Of a DNA stretch of 21,661 bases, positions 8,601 to 15,435 are shown in pieces; within the stretch, counting starts at the first letter, position 1, and every line of letters starts with the position of its first letter. The stretch lies in IMG/VR virus record IMGVR_UViG_3300035703_000435, positions 1 through 21,661 of that record. One strand, given 5' to 3'. This DNA is from a virus. Below the pieces are notes generated by a model, which was not told the origin of the DNA, did no database searches, and worked only from the letters and a program-made list of their open reading frames with translations. The translations under genes and the position numbers were made by a program.

Positions 8601-10202
8601 CTGTCTCGGATCGGGAAGCATCATGGAGTGCTTCAACATTTCGGATTGCAACCCCGCCGTGTTCAACGGCTGCTCAACTGTCACAACTTTGCCGTCAACG
8701 ATCGCTTCAAACCTTCCACCGAAATCTGATGAGTCACCAGTGTTGTTGATTGCACCGTAAAGAGTGCGGTCATAGGTTTGTTTGAATGTTTTGATTCCGC
8801 TCAACATGTCGTCAATGAGACGATCATCCATGTACGGCTGATCTTTCAATGTTGCCCGGATCACATTCTCGATCTGACCGACAACGTTCCTCATGCTGCC
8901 ATCATCAGATTCCAACGCCCGAGCGAACTCGTCAACCAGTTTCACTCGTTCATCTGAACCGATACGTGCAAGCCGCAAATAGTCTTTCACGTTTTTGACA
9001 GCCTGCAACTTTTCGCGATCGGAACCGCCAGCCAACACAACATGACGACCAGGCATGTTCGCCATGAGACGGGCAGGCAAACTTTCGGTTTGCACCAGAC
9101 GGCGTTTCATGTTGTCCCAACGGGAAATGTTGATGTCTTCAACGCTTGTCGGGCCGATACCCCGGGTTGAGTCACCGACACCAAGACTGTCGTTCAAGAA
9201 TTGTCGCATCTGTACTTCGTCGGTTATTTCAGCAACGTTCCTCAGAAAGGTCAGGTCTGCTGTTGGAAAAACTTCAACAGCCTCATCAATGCTGTTCACT
9301 TCGGTCATTCTGTTGATGATTGCTCGACCGGGACGCGAGTTCAGAAAGTCGTTAACTTTGCCTGGCTGGATGAGGGCAGACTCAAAATCTGTTAACCCGG
9401 CGAGGGTTCGCAAACCTGCTCGTGCGCCAGCAGTTTTAGCCCCTGCTTTGATTGCACCAGTAACAGCAGCACCACCAGGAACAGAAGGGGTGACGATCGC
9501 AGCAGTAGCATCCACCAGCCCGGACAGGTACCGGTATTCGCGTGAACCCGGCTGATAGAACGTGCGGGCAAGACCTCGACCCAACGTGAAAGCCTGGCCG
9601 TCAATCGTCCCACGGAAACGTCTTGCACGTTCAGCCTGCGCCTGAGCTGCACGACCGCCAACAAAATATCCTTCCCCGGCAACCTCATCGTTCTCCAACA
9701 AAGTTCCGAGGTCTGTTGAAATCATGAAACCTTCAGTAGACCAAGCATCGGCGAACCCGCCCAGCCCGTCACTTTTCAAACCTTTACCCGCCTGATAACC
9801 CATTGAAGCAAGGTTTGTGACTGTCTGCGGGAAGAAGTTCAAAGCGGCCATCGCCCATCGTGAACCTGTTTTCACTTTGTCGGAAACGTTCCGTTCCCAC
9901 CAGCCTTTATCTTTCTGTTTCTTCGCTGCTTTGTCGGCGGCTTCTTGCTCAGCCATCCGTTTCGTCAAATCCTCCAGGAACTTCATCCCCTGATCCTGGC
10001 TCATCCGACCGGATGTGATCGCTTCAACAGTCGGAGCAAGAACATCAGGGTTTGTGCCAGGGAACTGACGGTAAAACTCAGCCATGTTCTGAGCAAGAAC
10101 AGGCGACGCACTATTGCGACGCTGCTCAATACGTTGCCGAGCTTCAGCGAGTTCCCTTCCTAACTGCCGTTCCTCATCTGGCGTGAAATCAAGATCAGCC
10201 AT
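5655..10202 (-). CDS. Very large virion protein, putative ejection/membrane-penetrating protein
   Basis: At 1515 residues this is the largest gene in the window. The N-terminus is helical and charged (MADLDFTPDEERQLGRELAEARQRIEQ). A hydrophobic-leaning stretch lies near residue 115-145 (WAMAALNFFPQTVTNLASMGY). Around residues 1080-1115 there is a glycine zipper-like segment (VVGGITGGVFGGAKGIVAGG, then LGGLGVGSLIAPE) that could insert into membranes. A long helical C-terminus follows. No lysozyme, peptidase, ADP-ribosyltransferase or polymerase motif was found by eye. Length, helical content, position beside the portal and the zipper are reminiscent of T7 gp16-like internal virion proteins; a tape-measure function is an alternative. 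Start ATG overlaps the previous stop by one base (TAATG). Similar giant proteins occur in freshwater actinophage contigs, as far as I recall. Confidence 0.6.
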   Translation of the reverse strand: MADLDFTPDEERQLGRELAEARQRIEQRRNSASPVLAQNMAEFYRQFPGTNPDVLAPTVEAITSGRMSQDQGMKFLEDLTKRMAEQEAADKAAKKQKDKGWWERNVSDKVKTGSRWAMAALNFFPQTVTNLASMGYQAGKGLKSDGLGGFADAWSTEGFMISTDLGTLLENDEVAGEGYFVGGRAAQAQAERARRFRGTIDGQAFTLGRGLARTFYQPGSREYRYLSGLVDATAAIVTPSVPGGAAVTGAIKAGAKTAGARAGLRTLAGLTDFESALIQPGKVNDFLNSRPGRAIINRMTEVNSIDEAVEVFPTADLTFLRNVAEITDEVQMRQFLNDSLGVGDSTRGIGPTSVEDINISRWDNMKRRLVQTESLPARLMANMPGRHVVLAGGSDREKLQAVKNVKDYLRLARIGSDERVKLVDEFARALESDDGSMRNVVGQIENVIRATLKDQPYMDDRLIDDMLSGIKTFKQTYDRTLYGAINNTGDSSDFGGRFEAIVDGKVVTVEQPLNTAGLQSEMLKHSMMLPDPRQTRRLMSNLGWITGKTGAFDATKRGQMRIPLAALEFVQNEVWRPLTLLTGGYVLRNMADSLLRQSFNPNVKTGIFHPFEWIQVAMHRKFAGDIIGDTFKGDPETLLRNNQVELAEAAAGTLRESRDPLSRYSREQKTGVWKRVKRTQDPNTGEFFYGDGRDFFMQGVAAEVTLLATDEAARMVAAGDTLEDIVDALIADPKKTYVRNLQNRWKNRTLTTSAGEKTIGTIDFIDPAGNVNRTNLENFVRQYISPRVDEVTGGDLRLKQIIANGEYTDELGEALPAFRYNEAGKVVGYEEDNFYRLIDQVLDDSNVSLKNEYKMQETVNMGGSRGSELREAWDQATNKFFAELYPKREAWLNRSPVFRQYYYKVIEDFSDELQQSEVVRLLDDLEQRLAKEGKKFKDEASARSAVGRYMGSPDLANKLYDIKNGKIATQGKLTRTQLDAYAKGFALDETKRLFYNASEKSNFADIFRIIAPFGSAWAEVTKKWVGMLSSDPEVLKRIGVTVQGLQEADPDGDGKGFFYKDPQTGEYVFNYPFSEQLAPFMSAVVGGITGGVFGGAKGIVAGGLGGLGVGSLIAPELKGINAQFSAPVKSLSMGLTLLPGMGPYVQVAASKIIGDRPEADFIRKIIMPYGEPDVSFVTLPAWANKVVQAITANPETDRIFGDLKIDTMKALAATGEYDMTTEEGKQRLEDDATSRARILLVLQGLGQFTGPTRPTPEFIIPTAQGDVLASELSKAWYELRSANFDTAVPEFLDTFGDDVILYMQSKTKTSVGGLDASTEFANWERANNDVFRKYPEIAGYFAPVGTELDYQAYVRQIETGQRERLSAQEILDEAQAKVGIAMYRSLVRKVGGRPNEQQEQMLREYRDKLGEQFPGFAERAIDVNAQRNQINKLYEAAFDADLADNPIADATRVYLGYRDQALAAAAELGLTALGGKKAAELRAVLRRVGEDLAARVPEFERLWDRVLYNEVDVIA

Positions 10203-10597
10203 TAAAACCCTCTGTTCCCGAATTTGCTAATCATTTCAGCTAAACCATCATTCGGGTACATCGCATACAAGGTTTGGAGTGTCTCCAAAACTGGATCGAC
10301 TGGGATCATTCGTGGCATGACACCAGCAGCAGCCGGGCCAGGGCCGGGACCGAAATCTGCACCTGCTGTCAACGGTTCGTCTGGTCGTTCCGTCTGTCGA
10401 GTTAAAGGCATGGAGCCGGGGCGAGGACGTTGTACGGCTGCCTGCTGCTGTGCTTGAACATCAGACGGGGCGGAACCAGGCGACACAGCCTGCTGAGCGC
10501 GTGCCTGCGCTGCACCCTCACCATAGGTTTGACCGGTGAAAGCCACCTTGCGGGTTGCCGGATTACGAAGATCGGAACGATTCGGATACTCAGCCAT
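10202..10597 (-). CDS. Small virion-type protein between portal and the giant virion protein
   Basis: This 131-residue protein begins MAEYPNRSDLRNPATRKVAFTG and contains QTYGEGAAQARAQQAV, followed by an Ala/Gln/Pro-rich and probably disordered middle. A short ordered end reads VLETLQTLYAMYPNDGLAEMISKFG. Proteins starting 'NRSDLR....(K/V)...PGQ.YG....Q...Q.AVP' occur immediately after portal genes in many actinobacteriophages, usually without a function. The start directly abuts the portal stop codon and its own stop overlaps the next ATG (TAATG), so it is probably made in step with the portal and the 1515-residue protein. It could be a portal-associated adaptor or core component; that is speculation based on position. 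Confidence 0.6.
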   Translation of the reverse strand: MAEYPNRSDLRNPATRKVAFTGQTYGEGAAQARAQQAVSPGSAPSDVQAQQQAAVQRPRPGSMPLTRQTERPDEPLTAGADFGPGPGPAAAGVMPRMIPVDPVLETLQTLYAMYPNDGLAEMISKFGNRGF

Positions 10598-12388
10598 TTA
10601 GCCTCCCAACTGTGCGAGCAACGATTGAATGTCAGGTGGCCCTGACGGTGCGCCTGCCCCTGGCGGTAAACCGGCACCCATCTCAGCACCCATACCAGGC
10701 ATCGCCAAACCAGGCATCGCTTCCGGTGTAGCAGGCTGCGCCTCAGCTGCTTGCCGTTCACGTGCAGCCTGATCGACTTCATCAACCGCCTCATACAACG
10801 ATTTGCTTTCCACCATCACCTTCTTCACAAGCATCGCAAGATCGGCAGGTTGATATGGGCCTTCCGGGTTTGCGGCCTGCTGCTGAATGGATGATAGGAG
10901 GGCTGCTTCGACGCCTTCGGAGATGATGCGATCATGTTCCATGTCGGGGTCGGAGATGAGCGGGTCGGCTTCACGAGCGGATTCTTTAGACATCAAGCCT
11001 GTTCCGACACGCTGCCCTAATCCGATAATCAGGTTGTTGACGTCGGTTCCGGCTGCCGAGTAGGACACATAGTGGAAGTCGGTTTCCCAGATTTTGTTGG
11101 GGACATAATCGACTTTGCCGATAGAAGTGCGACCGGGGATGAAGAACATTTTGGGGGTGGAACCCCAATACGCTTTTTCGGTGGCGATAGCGATCCGATC
11201 TTCTTCCAGCAAGGATTGGGCGAACGCTTCTTGTGCTTCTTGAACACGGAAGTCCACGGTGGCTGACAGCACCGATTCGCCACGGCGACCGGTCCGAATG
11301 TTGGTGGCGGATTCACCGCCGAACTCTGCGGGGATCGCGCCCTCTAAACGTTCCTGCCGTTCCAAACGATCCAATGCGATATCAGTTTTGTAGCCGGGGT
11401 TCACCTGCTGGGTGCGCAGCTCACCGCCTTTGACGACACCAACGATACCTTCTTTGCCGTCTGCGATCTGAATGATCTCCGGGTTCTCACCAGGTCGGGC
11501 AACCAGATATTCGTCGGGGAAAATGCCTCGCTCGATAGCGATTTCGGTGAGGGCTTGCAGTCTGGCACGCGTGTAGAACATGCCCATCAGCCCGTCGAAC
11601 TGGCCGTGCGGTCGATCCAATGTGATGCGGTTCGGGATGACACAGAGAGGCATATCGGTACGGTTTATGATCCGTTCCAACTCCATGAAATCCAAACCGT
11701 TACGCTCATACTGGGTCATGTTTGGTGATTCGTCTGCACCGATGACACCGAGAACAATGCTGTACGGGTCAATGTGTTCGATCAGGGTGAACATGGTGTC
11801 CGGTTCAGCTTTGCCGATTCGCAGGACACCGGAGATGATCGGCCCGTAGTTCATCATCAGCCATGAGTACGGCTTGCGGTAGGTGAAGATCACATCATAG
11901 GGGACAGGGTTATCGGGGTCGTCTGATGGGCAAGGGTAGGTGTCGAGCGGGTTGCGGATATGCCATTTCGGGGTGAGCGTTTTGAAGTCCGGTTTGATGA
12001 CGACAGGGGAGGATGCGTAGCCCAAAAAATGTCGTGCTCGACGGCGCATCTTCATGTTCATCCGATTGGAGTCCCACATGGCGAGCATCGCTTTACGGCG
12101 CAGGATCGCATTATCTTTTGACTTCTCGTTGCCTTCCTGCACAGCTGGGAAGAACGGGGTGGGCATGGTGGATGCGACACGCATTGACATTTGATCCAAA
12201 CCCTGTACCAGAAGGTTCGCCACTGACGCCCGAGCATTGCGATCCAGCTCGTTCAATGGTACGATAATGTCACCGTTGTACAGTTCACGGACACGTTGCA
12301 TCTGCGCGTGGACAGGACCGAGAGTCCTTTTCCGATGATTGTAGATGGCGACGATTTCTTCGATTGTTCGCACAGGCAGCTCCCGCAT
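10598..12388 (-). CDS. Portal protein
   Basis: A 596-residue protein, the usual size for a phage portal, which forms the dodecameric ring through which DNA is packaged and ejected. It begins MRELPVRTIEEIVAIYNHRK. An early helical part holds RELYNGDIIVPLNELDRNAR, followed by typical portal text such as WHIRNPLDTYPCPSDD, FTYRKPYSWLMMNYG and NRITLDRPHGQFDGLMGMF. The last 70 residues are Ala/Pro/Gly/Met-rich (AMPGLAMPGMGAEMGAG) and probably disordered. It follows the large terminase by 30 bp, the canonical order. The ATG at 12388 has no strong Shine-Dalgarno; translation may be aided by the terminase gene just upstream. Assignment rests on overall pattern, length and context. Confidence 0.8.
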   Translation of the reverse strand: MRELPVRTIEEIVAIYNHRKRTLGPVHAQMQRVRELYNGDIIVPLNELDRNARASVANLLVQGLDQMSMRVASTMPTPFFPAVQEGNEKSKDNAILRRKAMLAMWDSNRMNMKMRRRARHFLGYASSPVVIKPDFKTLTPKWHIRNPLDTYPCPSDDPDNPVPYDVIFTYRKPYSWLMMNYGPIISGVLRIGKAEPDTMFTLIEHIDPYSIVLGVIGADESPNMTQYERNGLDFMELERIINRTDMPLCVIPNRITLDRPHGQFDGLMGMFYTRARLQALTEIAIERGIFPDEYLVARPGENPEIIQIADGKEGIVGVVKGGELRTQQVNPGYKTDIALDRLERQERLEGAIPAEFGGESATNIRTGRRGESVLSATVDFRVQEAQEAFAQSLLEEDRIAIATEKAYWGSTPKMFFIPGRTSIGKVDYVPNKIWETDFHYVSYSAAGTDVNNLIIGLGQRVGTGLMSKESAREADPLISDPDMEHDRIISEGVEAALLSSIQQQAANPEGPYQPADLAMLVKKVMVESKSLYEAVDEVDQAARERQAAEAQPATPEAMPGLAMPGMGAEMGAGLPPGAGAPSGPPDIQSLLAQLGG

Positions 12389-12418
12389 TTTAGACGGATA
12401 CGCCTATAGGATAACAGA

Positions 12419-14419
12419 TTATCCGGTCAGGAACGATGGTCGCCACATTCGGGGTGGCAGCTTGGGTGCTGAGAGCCTCGGTGCGTGCAACACGGTGAAC
12501 CATAATGCCATCGCAAGGTCGGTTCCTTTCTTTTTGTCTTTCGTCCAGCTTGTGAGTTCTTCAACGAGCGCGAGTGTTTTCCAGTTGCCGGACATTGTTG
12601 GCAGTCGGAGCGACCCGGAGCGGACGATCGGTGGGATCAACGCTTCCAAACCGAGGTTTTCGTCCAGTTTGTTGCGTGAAGTGGTGTGTGGGATGACTTG
12701 AACGTTGCGTGTTGCCTGCCATCTGCGCACAAAATCGTGTGCCAACAGGAATCTTTGGGCTGCGTTCACCTCAACAACAATGTGAGTGATCGGATATCCC
12801 ATCCGGTCGGCTCTTTGCACCCATTCTTCAAGGATTCCGGTGTATTCGCCGGTTGTCATCTGCCATCCGAGCAGTTCTTCAGCGGTCAGTTTCACTCTTT
12901 CCAGGTCAACAACGTGATATAGCCCTTGATCTGGTTGCACTAACGTCCAGATGACACCCCAAAACTGGGATGGGGACGGGTCAACACTGATTATGGAGAT
13001 GAGCGGATGCGATAGATGCCGTGTAATCGACCCTGGCTGCCTGTCTTTGTCGATACAGCCCTGATATTGCACCCCGTCCAAACCGACACCACCTGTGAGC
13101 ATCGCTCGATCCACCAGCTGATAGTCGGAATCTATGTCTTCTTGCTGATAGACGATCCGATATTTGTTCGGCTGATTGTATTTGATGTACGACAAGTCTT
13201 TCCAGGGGAGTCGTACCGGGTCTAGGAGGGGGCCTTCCGGCCACGGCGATGCTTTTTTAGAACGGGATTTCGGGCCGGTGTCCAGTTCCTCATAATACGC
13301 TTTATAGGTGATGTGATGATACTTCTGTTTTTTGACAGGTTCGCTCAACCTTTCTTCCACAGTGGCGTCTTCGCCAGAAAGATCGTCGTCTTCATCAAGT
13401 TCGTCATAGGTGATTTTGTTCAGACAGTGGGCGTACAGGTCACCTGGTCCGAGTCGCTGTCCGATCACTGCAACAAGTCCGCCCGGGTCGCAGCGTGCCT
13501 CAGCCATCGAGTCCCAACGTTCCAGCAGTCTGTCTCGGGATGTGGACTCTTTTGCGTTCTCTGGGGATGCGACGTCATCAAACAGGCAGAGATCGGCACG
13601 GTGTCCGATGAACTCGGAGTCAATACCGTATGCGGAGACTGTCGGTTCTTTGTTTTCTAACATGCCAGGGTTCAACTGTTCAACAATGAATTCTTCTGCA
13701 CGCCACAGGGAGCCGGATGCTGTCGGTTTGAATCTGCCGTAATCATGGGCGAGGCATCCTTCCGCATCAACAGCTAAGCCTTTGCGGACAAGTTCGGGGT
13801 CTGCGATCAGACGGGTGGGGCGTTCAAGGGTTTCACGGATTCGACGGGAATACATTTTGGCGAGTGTCTGTGAGATAGACCCGATGAGGACACGGATAGC
13901 CCGGTTGCGGACGATACACCAGACAGCAACATCATGGAACAGAGTGGATTTGCCTGCACCGGGAGGACAGTTGAGAACAAGAAACTCTTTCTCCTCCGAT
14001 TCCAGATATTCAACGATCCGATAGGCGGCTTCAACCTGCCAGGGTGATGGGACACGCCCGAGATAGACACGCCGAAAATAGTCGAAATCATCCCAGCCTC
14101 GTTTCCCTCGTTCAGATAGACGCTCATATGGGATGACTGGTGGGAGTTCTGCGATGGTGTCAAGTTCGGCTCGGAGCTCTGCGACAGCTTTGCCGCTTCG
14201 GTTCGCTTTTACGTCCGCTACTTTTTCGTTGAGTTGCGCGACAGCGAGTTCGGCGTTCAGTCGGCGGCGTTTCGCATCCCATTTCTGGCCGGTGTTGTAG
14301 TGGATGCCAGCGATTTTGCAGGCTTCTTTGATGGAGATGCCTGCGGCGCGTGCTTCCCAGAATCGGATTTTGTCTGCGGATGGGACTTCTCGACGACCGG
14401 AGTTCAAGGTGCCTGACAT
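12419..14419 (-). CDS. terL: Terminase large subunit with N-terminal helix-turn-helix
   Basis: This is the DNA-packaging motor (666 residues). Residues about 15-55 look like a helix-turn-helix (KIRFWEARAAGISIKEACKI, then AGIHYNTGQKWDAKRR), which is usually the job of the small terminase. The ATPase has Walker A CPPGAGKST at 151-159 and Walker B LCLFDD at 277-282. The C-terminal RNase H-like nuclease shows SVDPS with Asp480, VVEVNAAQRF with Glu550, and KGTDLAMALW with Asp634 as the probable metal-binding acidic residues. All catalytic positions seem intact. It is the first gene of the minus-strand late operon and is transcribed away from the divergent control region. No separate small terminase is present in this window. 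The HTH fusion is directly visible; its role in DNA recognition is inferred. Confidence 0.9.
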   Translation of the reverse strand: MSGTLNSGRREVPSADKIRFWEARAAGISIKEACKIAGIHYNTGQKWDAKRRRLNAELAVAQLNEKVADVKANRSGKAVAELRAELDTIAELPPVIPYERLSERGKRGWDDFDYFRRVYLGRVPSPWQVEAAYRIVEYLESEEKEFLVLNCPPGAGKSTLFHDVAVWCIVRNRAIRVLIGSISQTLAKMYSRRIRETLERPTRLIADPELVRKGLAVDAEGCLAHDYGRFKPTASGSLWRAEEFIVEQLNPGMLENKEPTVSAYGIDSEFIGHRADLCLFDDVASPENAKESTSRDRLLERWDSMAEARCDPGGLVAVIGQRLGPGDLYAHCLNKITYDELDEDDDLSGEDATVEERLSEPVKKQKYHHITYKAYYEELDTGPKSRSKKASPWPEGPLLDPVRLPWKDLSYIKYNQPNKYRIVYQQEDIDSDYQLVDRAMLTGGVGLDGVQYQGCIDKDRQPGSITRHLSHPLISIISVDPSPSQFWGVIWTLVQPDQGLYHVVDLERVKLTAEELLGWQMTTGEYTGILEEWVQRADRMGYPITHIVVEVNAAQRFLLAHDFVRRWQATRNVQVIPHTTSRNKLDENLGLEALIPPIVRSGSLRLPTMSGNWKTLALVEELTSWTKDKKKGTDLAMALWFTVLHAPRLSAPKLPPRMWRPSFLTG

Positions 14420-14428
14420 GATTCATCC

Positions 14429-14434
14429 AGTATA
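14429..14434 (-). promoter_or_regulatory. Possible -10 element close to the terminase start
   Basis: TATACT on the minus strand ends 9 bases before the terminase ATG. If used, the transcript would start within a few bases of the ATG and be nearly leaderless. No convincing -35 stands at the proper distance, and GGATGA just before the ATG is only a weak ribosome site, so the element is uncertain. Confidence 0.25.
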
Positions 14435-14436
14435 AA

Positions 14437-14474
14437 CAGCAACCCCCCACCTGGCGGGAGGTGGAGGGCTGCTG
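14437..14474. repeat. Inverted repeat (hairpin) in the divergent control region
   Basis: An imperfect long hairpin: CCACCT (14447-14452) pairs with AGGTGG (14459-14464), extended by CCC (14444-14446) with GGG (14466-14468) and CAGC (14437-14440) with GCTG (14471-14474). It lies in the leader of any leftward transcript that begins at 14522-14550 and runs into the terminase gene, so it could attenuate late transcription. Confidence 0.45.
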
Positions 14475-14484
14475 CTAGGGGGTA

Positions 14485-14515
14485 GGGTCGCCCCGGAGAG
14501 AGTACAGGGCGACCC
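14485..14515. repeat. Perfect 9-bp GC-rich inverted repeat
   Basis: GGGTCGCCC at 14485-14493 is followed by a 13-base spacer and GGGCGACCC at 14507-14515. It stands between the leftward promoter and the terminase gene. It may be a hairpin in the late leader or an operator; there is no U-tract on either strand, so it is not a standard terminator. Confidence 0.5.
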
Positions 14516-14521
14516 CTGGGA

Positions 14522-14550
14522 AGTGTACGGGGTTCAAGTTTGTTTTGCAA
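14522..14550 (-). promoter_or_regulatory. Leftward (late operon) promoter
   Basis: On the minus strand TTGCAA (14550-14545) and TACACT (14527-14522) are separated by exactly 17 bases; each matches four of six consensus positions. It points toward the terminase gene and stands back to back with the rightward promoter at 14555, the two -35 boxes being four bases apart. Confidence 0.4.
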
Positions 14551-14554
14551 GTGG

Positions 14555-14585
14555 TTGACATGATTGTCACAGCGGTGTGTATGCT
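14555..14585 (+). promoter_or_regulatory. Rightward (early operon) promoter
   Basis: A perfect -35 TTGACA at 14555-14560 is followed by TGTATG at 14578-14583 (17-base spacer) or TATGCT at 14580-14585 (19-base spacer) as -10. It would begin transcription near 14592, ahead of a hairpin, a tiny ORF and the replication gene at 14692. A perfect -35 in front of early genes fits a host-polymerase promoter that acts first after infection. Confidence 0.55.
14556..14569. promoter_or_regulatory. Operator-like dyad over the early promoter
   Basis: TGACA (14556-14560), four bases, then TGTCA (14565-14569) form a dyad that covers the -35 box of the rightward promoter and lies 6 bp from the leftward -35. 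Such a position would allow one dimeric protein to control both divergent promoters. No repressor gene is identified in this window. Confidence 0.35.
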
Positions 14586-14599
14586 GGAGAAAGTAAATG

Positions 14600-14626
14600 C
14601 CCTGGCGACGCGCAAACGTCCCAGGG
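14600..14626 (+). promoter_or_regulatory. Leader hairpin of the early transcript
   Basis: CCCTGGCGACG (14600-14610) pairs with CGTCCCAGGG (14617-14626), a ten-pair stem with one bulged C and the loop CGCAAA. It begins just after the expected transcription start, so it would be a 5' hairpin in the early message. It has no U-tract. It may protect the RNA end or bind a regulator. Confidence 0.45.
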
Positions 14627-14653
14627 CCGGACAACCAGATGGAGTGGTCTGCC

Positions 14654-14695
14654 ATGAAGAATAATATCAGCATTGAACTGGTGATGGCGAAATGA
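14654..14695 (+). CDS. Putative 13-residue leader peptide coupled to the replication gene
   Basis: A tiny frame beginning ATG at 14654 encodes MKNNISIELVMAK. GGAG at 14641-14644 lies nine bases upstream, a better ribosome site than that of the next gene. Its TGA overlaps the ATG of the replication gene (ATGA at 14692-14695). An in-frame ATG at 14639 would give 18 residues. The arrangement suggests that translation of this short peptide delivers ribosomes to the weak start at 14692. Because the frame is so short, coding cannot be shown by sequence alone. Confidence 0.35.
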   Translation: MKNNISIELVMAK

Positions 14696-15435
14696 TCCGC
14701 CGATCGCCAAGACCGACAAACCATTACACGGTCATCCGCAATGATGTGATCCGTGACAGCCGGTTGAGTTTCCGTGCGAGAGGTTTGCTGATCGCAATCC
14801 TGTCTCGACCAGACAACTGGACTGTCAGATCATCGCAGCTTGCAGCGGAAACCACTGAGGGTCGGGACGCAATCCGCACCGCATTGAACGAGTTGCAGAA
14901 TTGCGGTTACCTCAAAATGGAAAGGGTGCGACTGGAAAACGGACAGTTCACCACAATTCAGGTCGTATATGACGTACCTTTTGAACCGCATGAGGTACCG
15001 CAACCGGAGCCGGGAAACCAGGCTTCGGGAAACCAGGCTTCGGTTTTCCAGGCTTCTTTAGAAGTAACGAGAATAAATACTGAGAAGAAAAGAGATATAT
15101 ATTCCGCATCTGAAGATGCGTGGGAAAAGTTCTGGGCTGTCTACCCTCGCAAAAAAGATAAACAGGCTGCACTCAAAGCATGGAAGAAAGCGTTGAAAGA
15201 CGGAACAGACCCGCAACACATCATCGACGGGGCGATTCGTTACGCCGAAGAACGCTCCACCGAAGATCCGCAATACACCAAATATCCGGCCTCCTGGCTG
15301 AACGCAGGCTCATGGGAAAACCAGGCTGACCAACCGGCAGCACCGAAAGCAACCGCACGAGGCGCACAAGTGGATAGAGTCCAAACCGCACTAGAGAGAA
15401 TAGGGCGCACACAACAGAGGGAGATCACACAATGA
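14692..15435 (+). CDS. Replication initiator-like protein (winged helix, lambda-O-like layout)
   Basis: The protein has 247 residues. Residues about 8-95 resemble the winged-helix domain of phage replication initiators (HYTVIRNDVIRDSRLSFRAR, then LLIAILSRPDNWTV and RTALNELQNCGYL). A linker at 100-135 holds three tandem five-residue repeats (GNQAS, GNQAS, VFQAS; residues 108-122). The C-terminal domain, about 140-210, has WEKFWAVYPRKKDKQAALKA and TKYPASWLNAGSWEN, a module typical of phage replisome organisers that recruit the helicase or its loader. The DNA repeats in the linker may be the origin itself. The start overlaps the leader peptide stop, and the stop overlaps the next gene (ATGA), so this is the head of the early operon. 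The fold is inferred by eye. Confidence 0.7.
   Translation: MIRRSPRPTNHYTVIRNDVIRDSRLSFRARGLLIAILSRPDNWTVRSSQLAAETTEGRDAIRTALNELQNCGYLKMERVRLENGQFTTIQVVYDVPFEPHEVPQPEPGNQASGNQASVFQASLEVTRINTEKKRDIYSASEDAWEKFWAVYPRKKDKQAALKAWKKALKDGTDPQHIIDGAIRYAEERSTEDPQYTKYPASWLNAGSWENQADQPAAPKATARGAQVDRVQTALERIGRTQQREITQ
15012..15056. repeat. Three tandem 15-bp repeats inside the initiator gene (origin candidate)
   Basis: Copies at 15012-15026 and 15027-15041 are identical (GGGAAACCAGGCTTC); the third at 15042-15056 differs in its first half (GGTTTTCCAGGCTTC). Each unit has partial dyad symmetry (GAA.CC.GG.TTC). An A+T-rich, purine-rich stretch follows at about 15055-15115. Repeats plus an AT-rich element inside the initiator gene is the organisation of lambda-type origins. 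Confidence 0.5.

Noticed and set aside
14404-14724. 106-codon minus-strand frame across the divergent control region
   Set aside because: It covers the promoters and hairpins, overlaps both flanking genes, and has a His/Pro/Arg-rich random composition.
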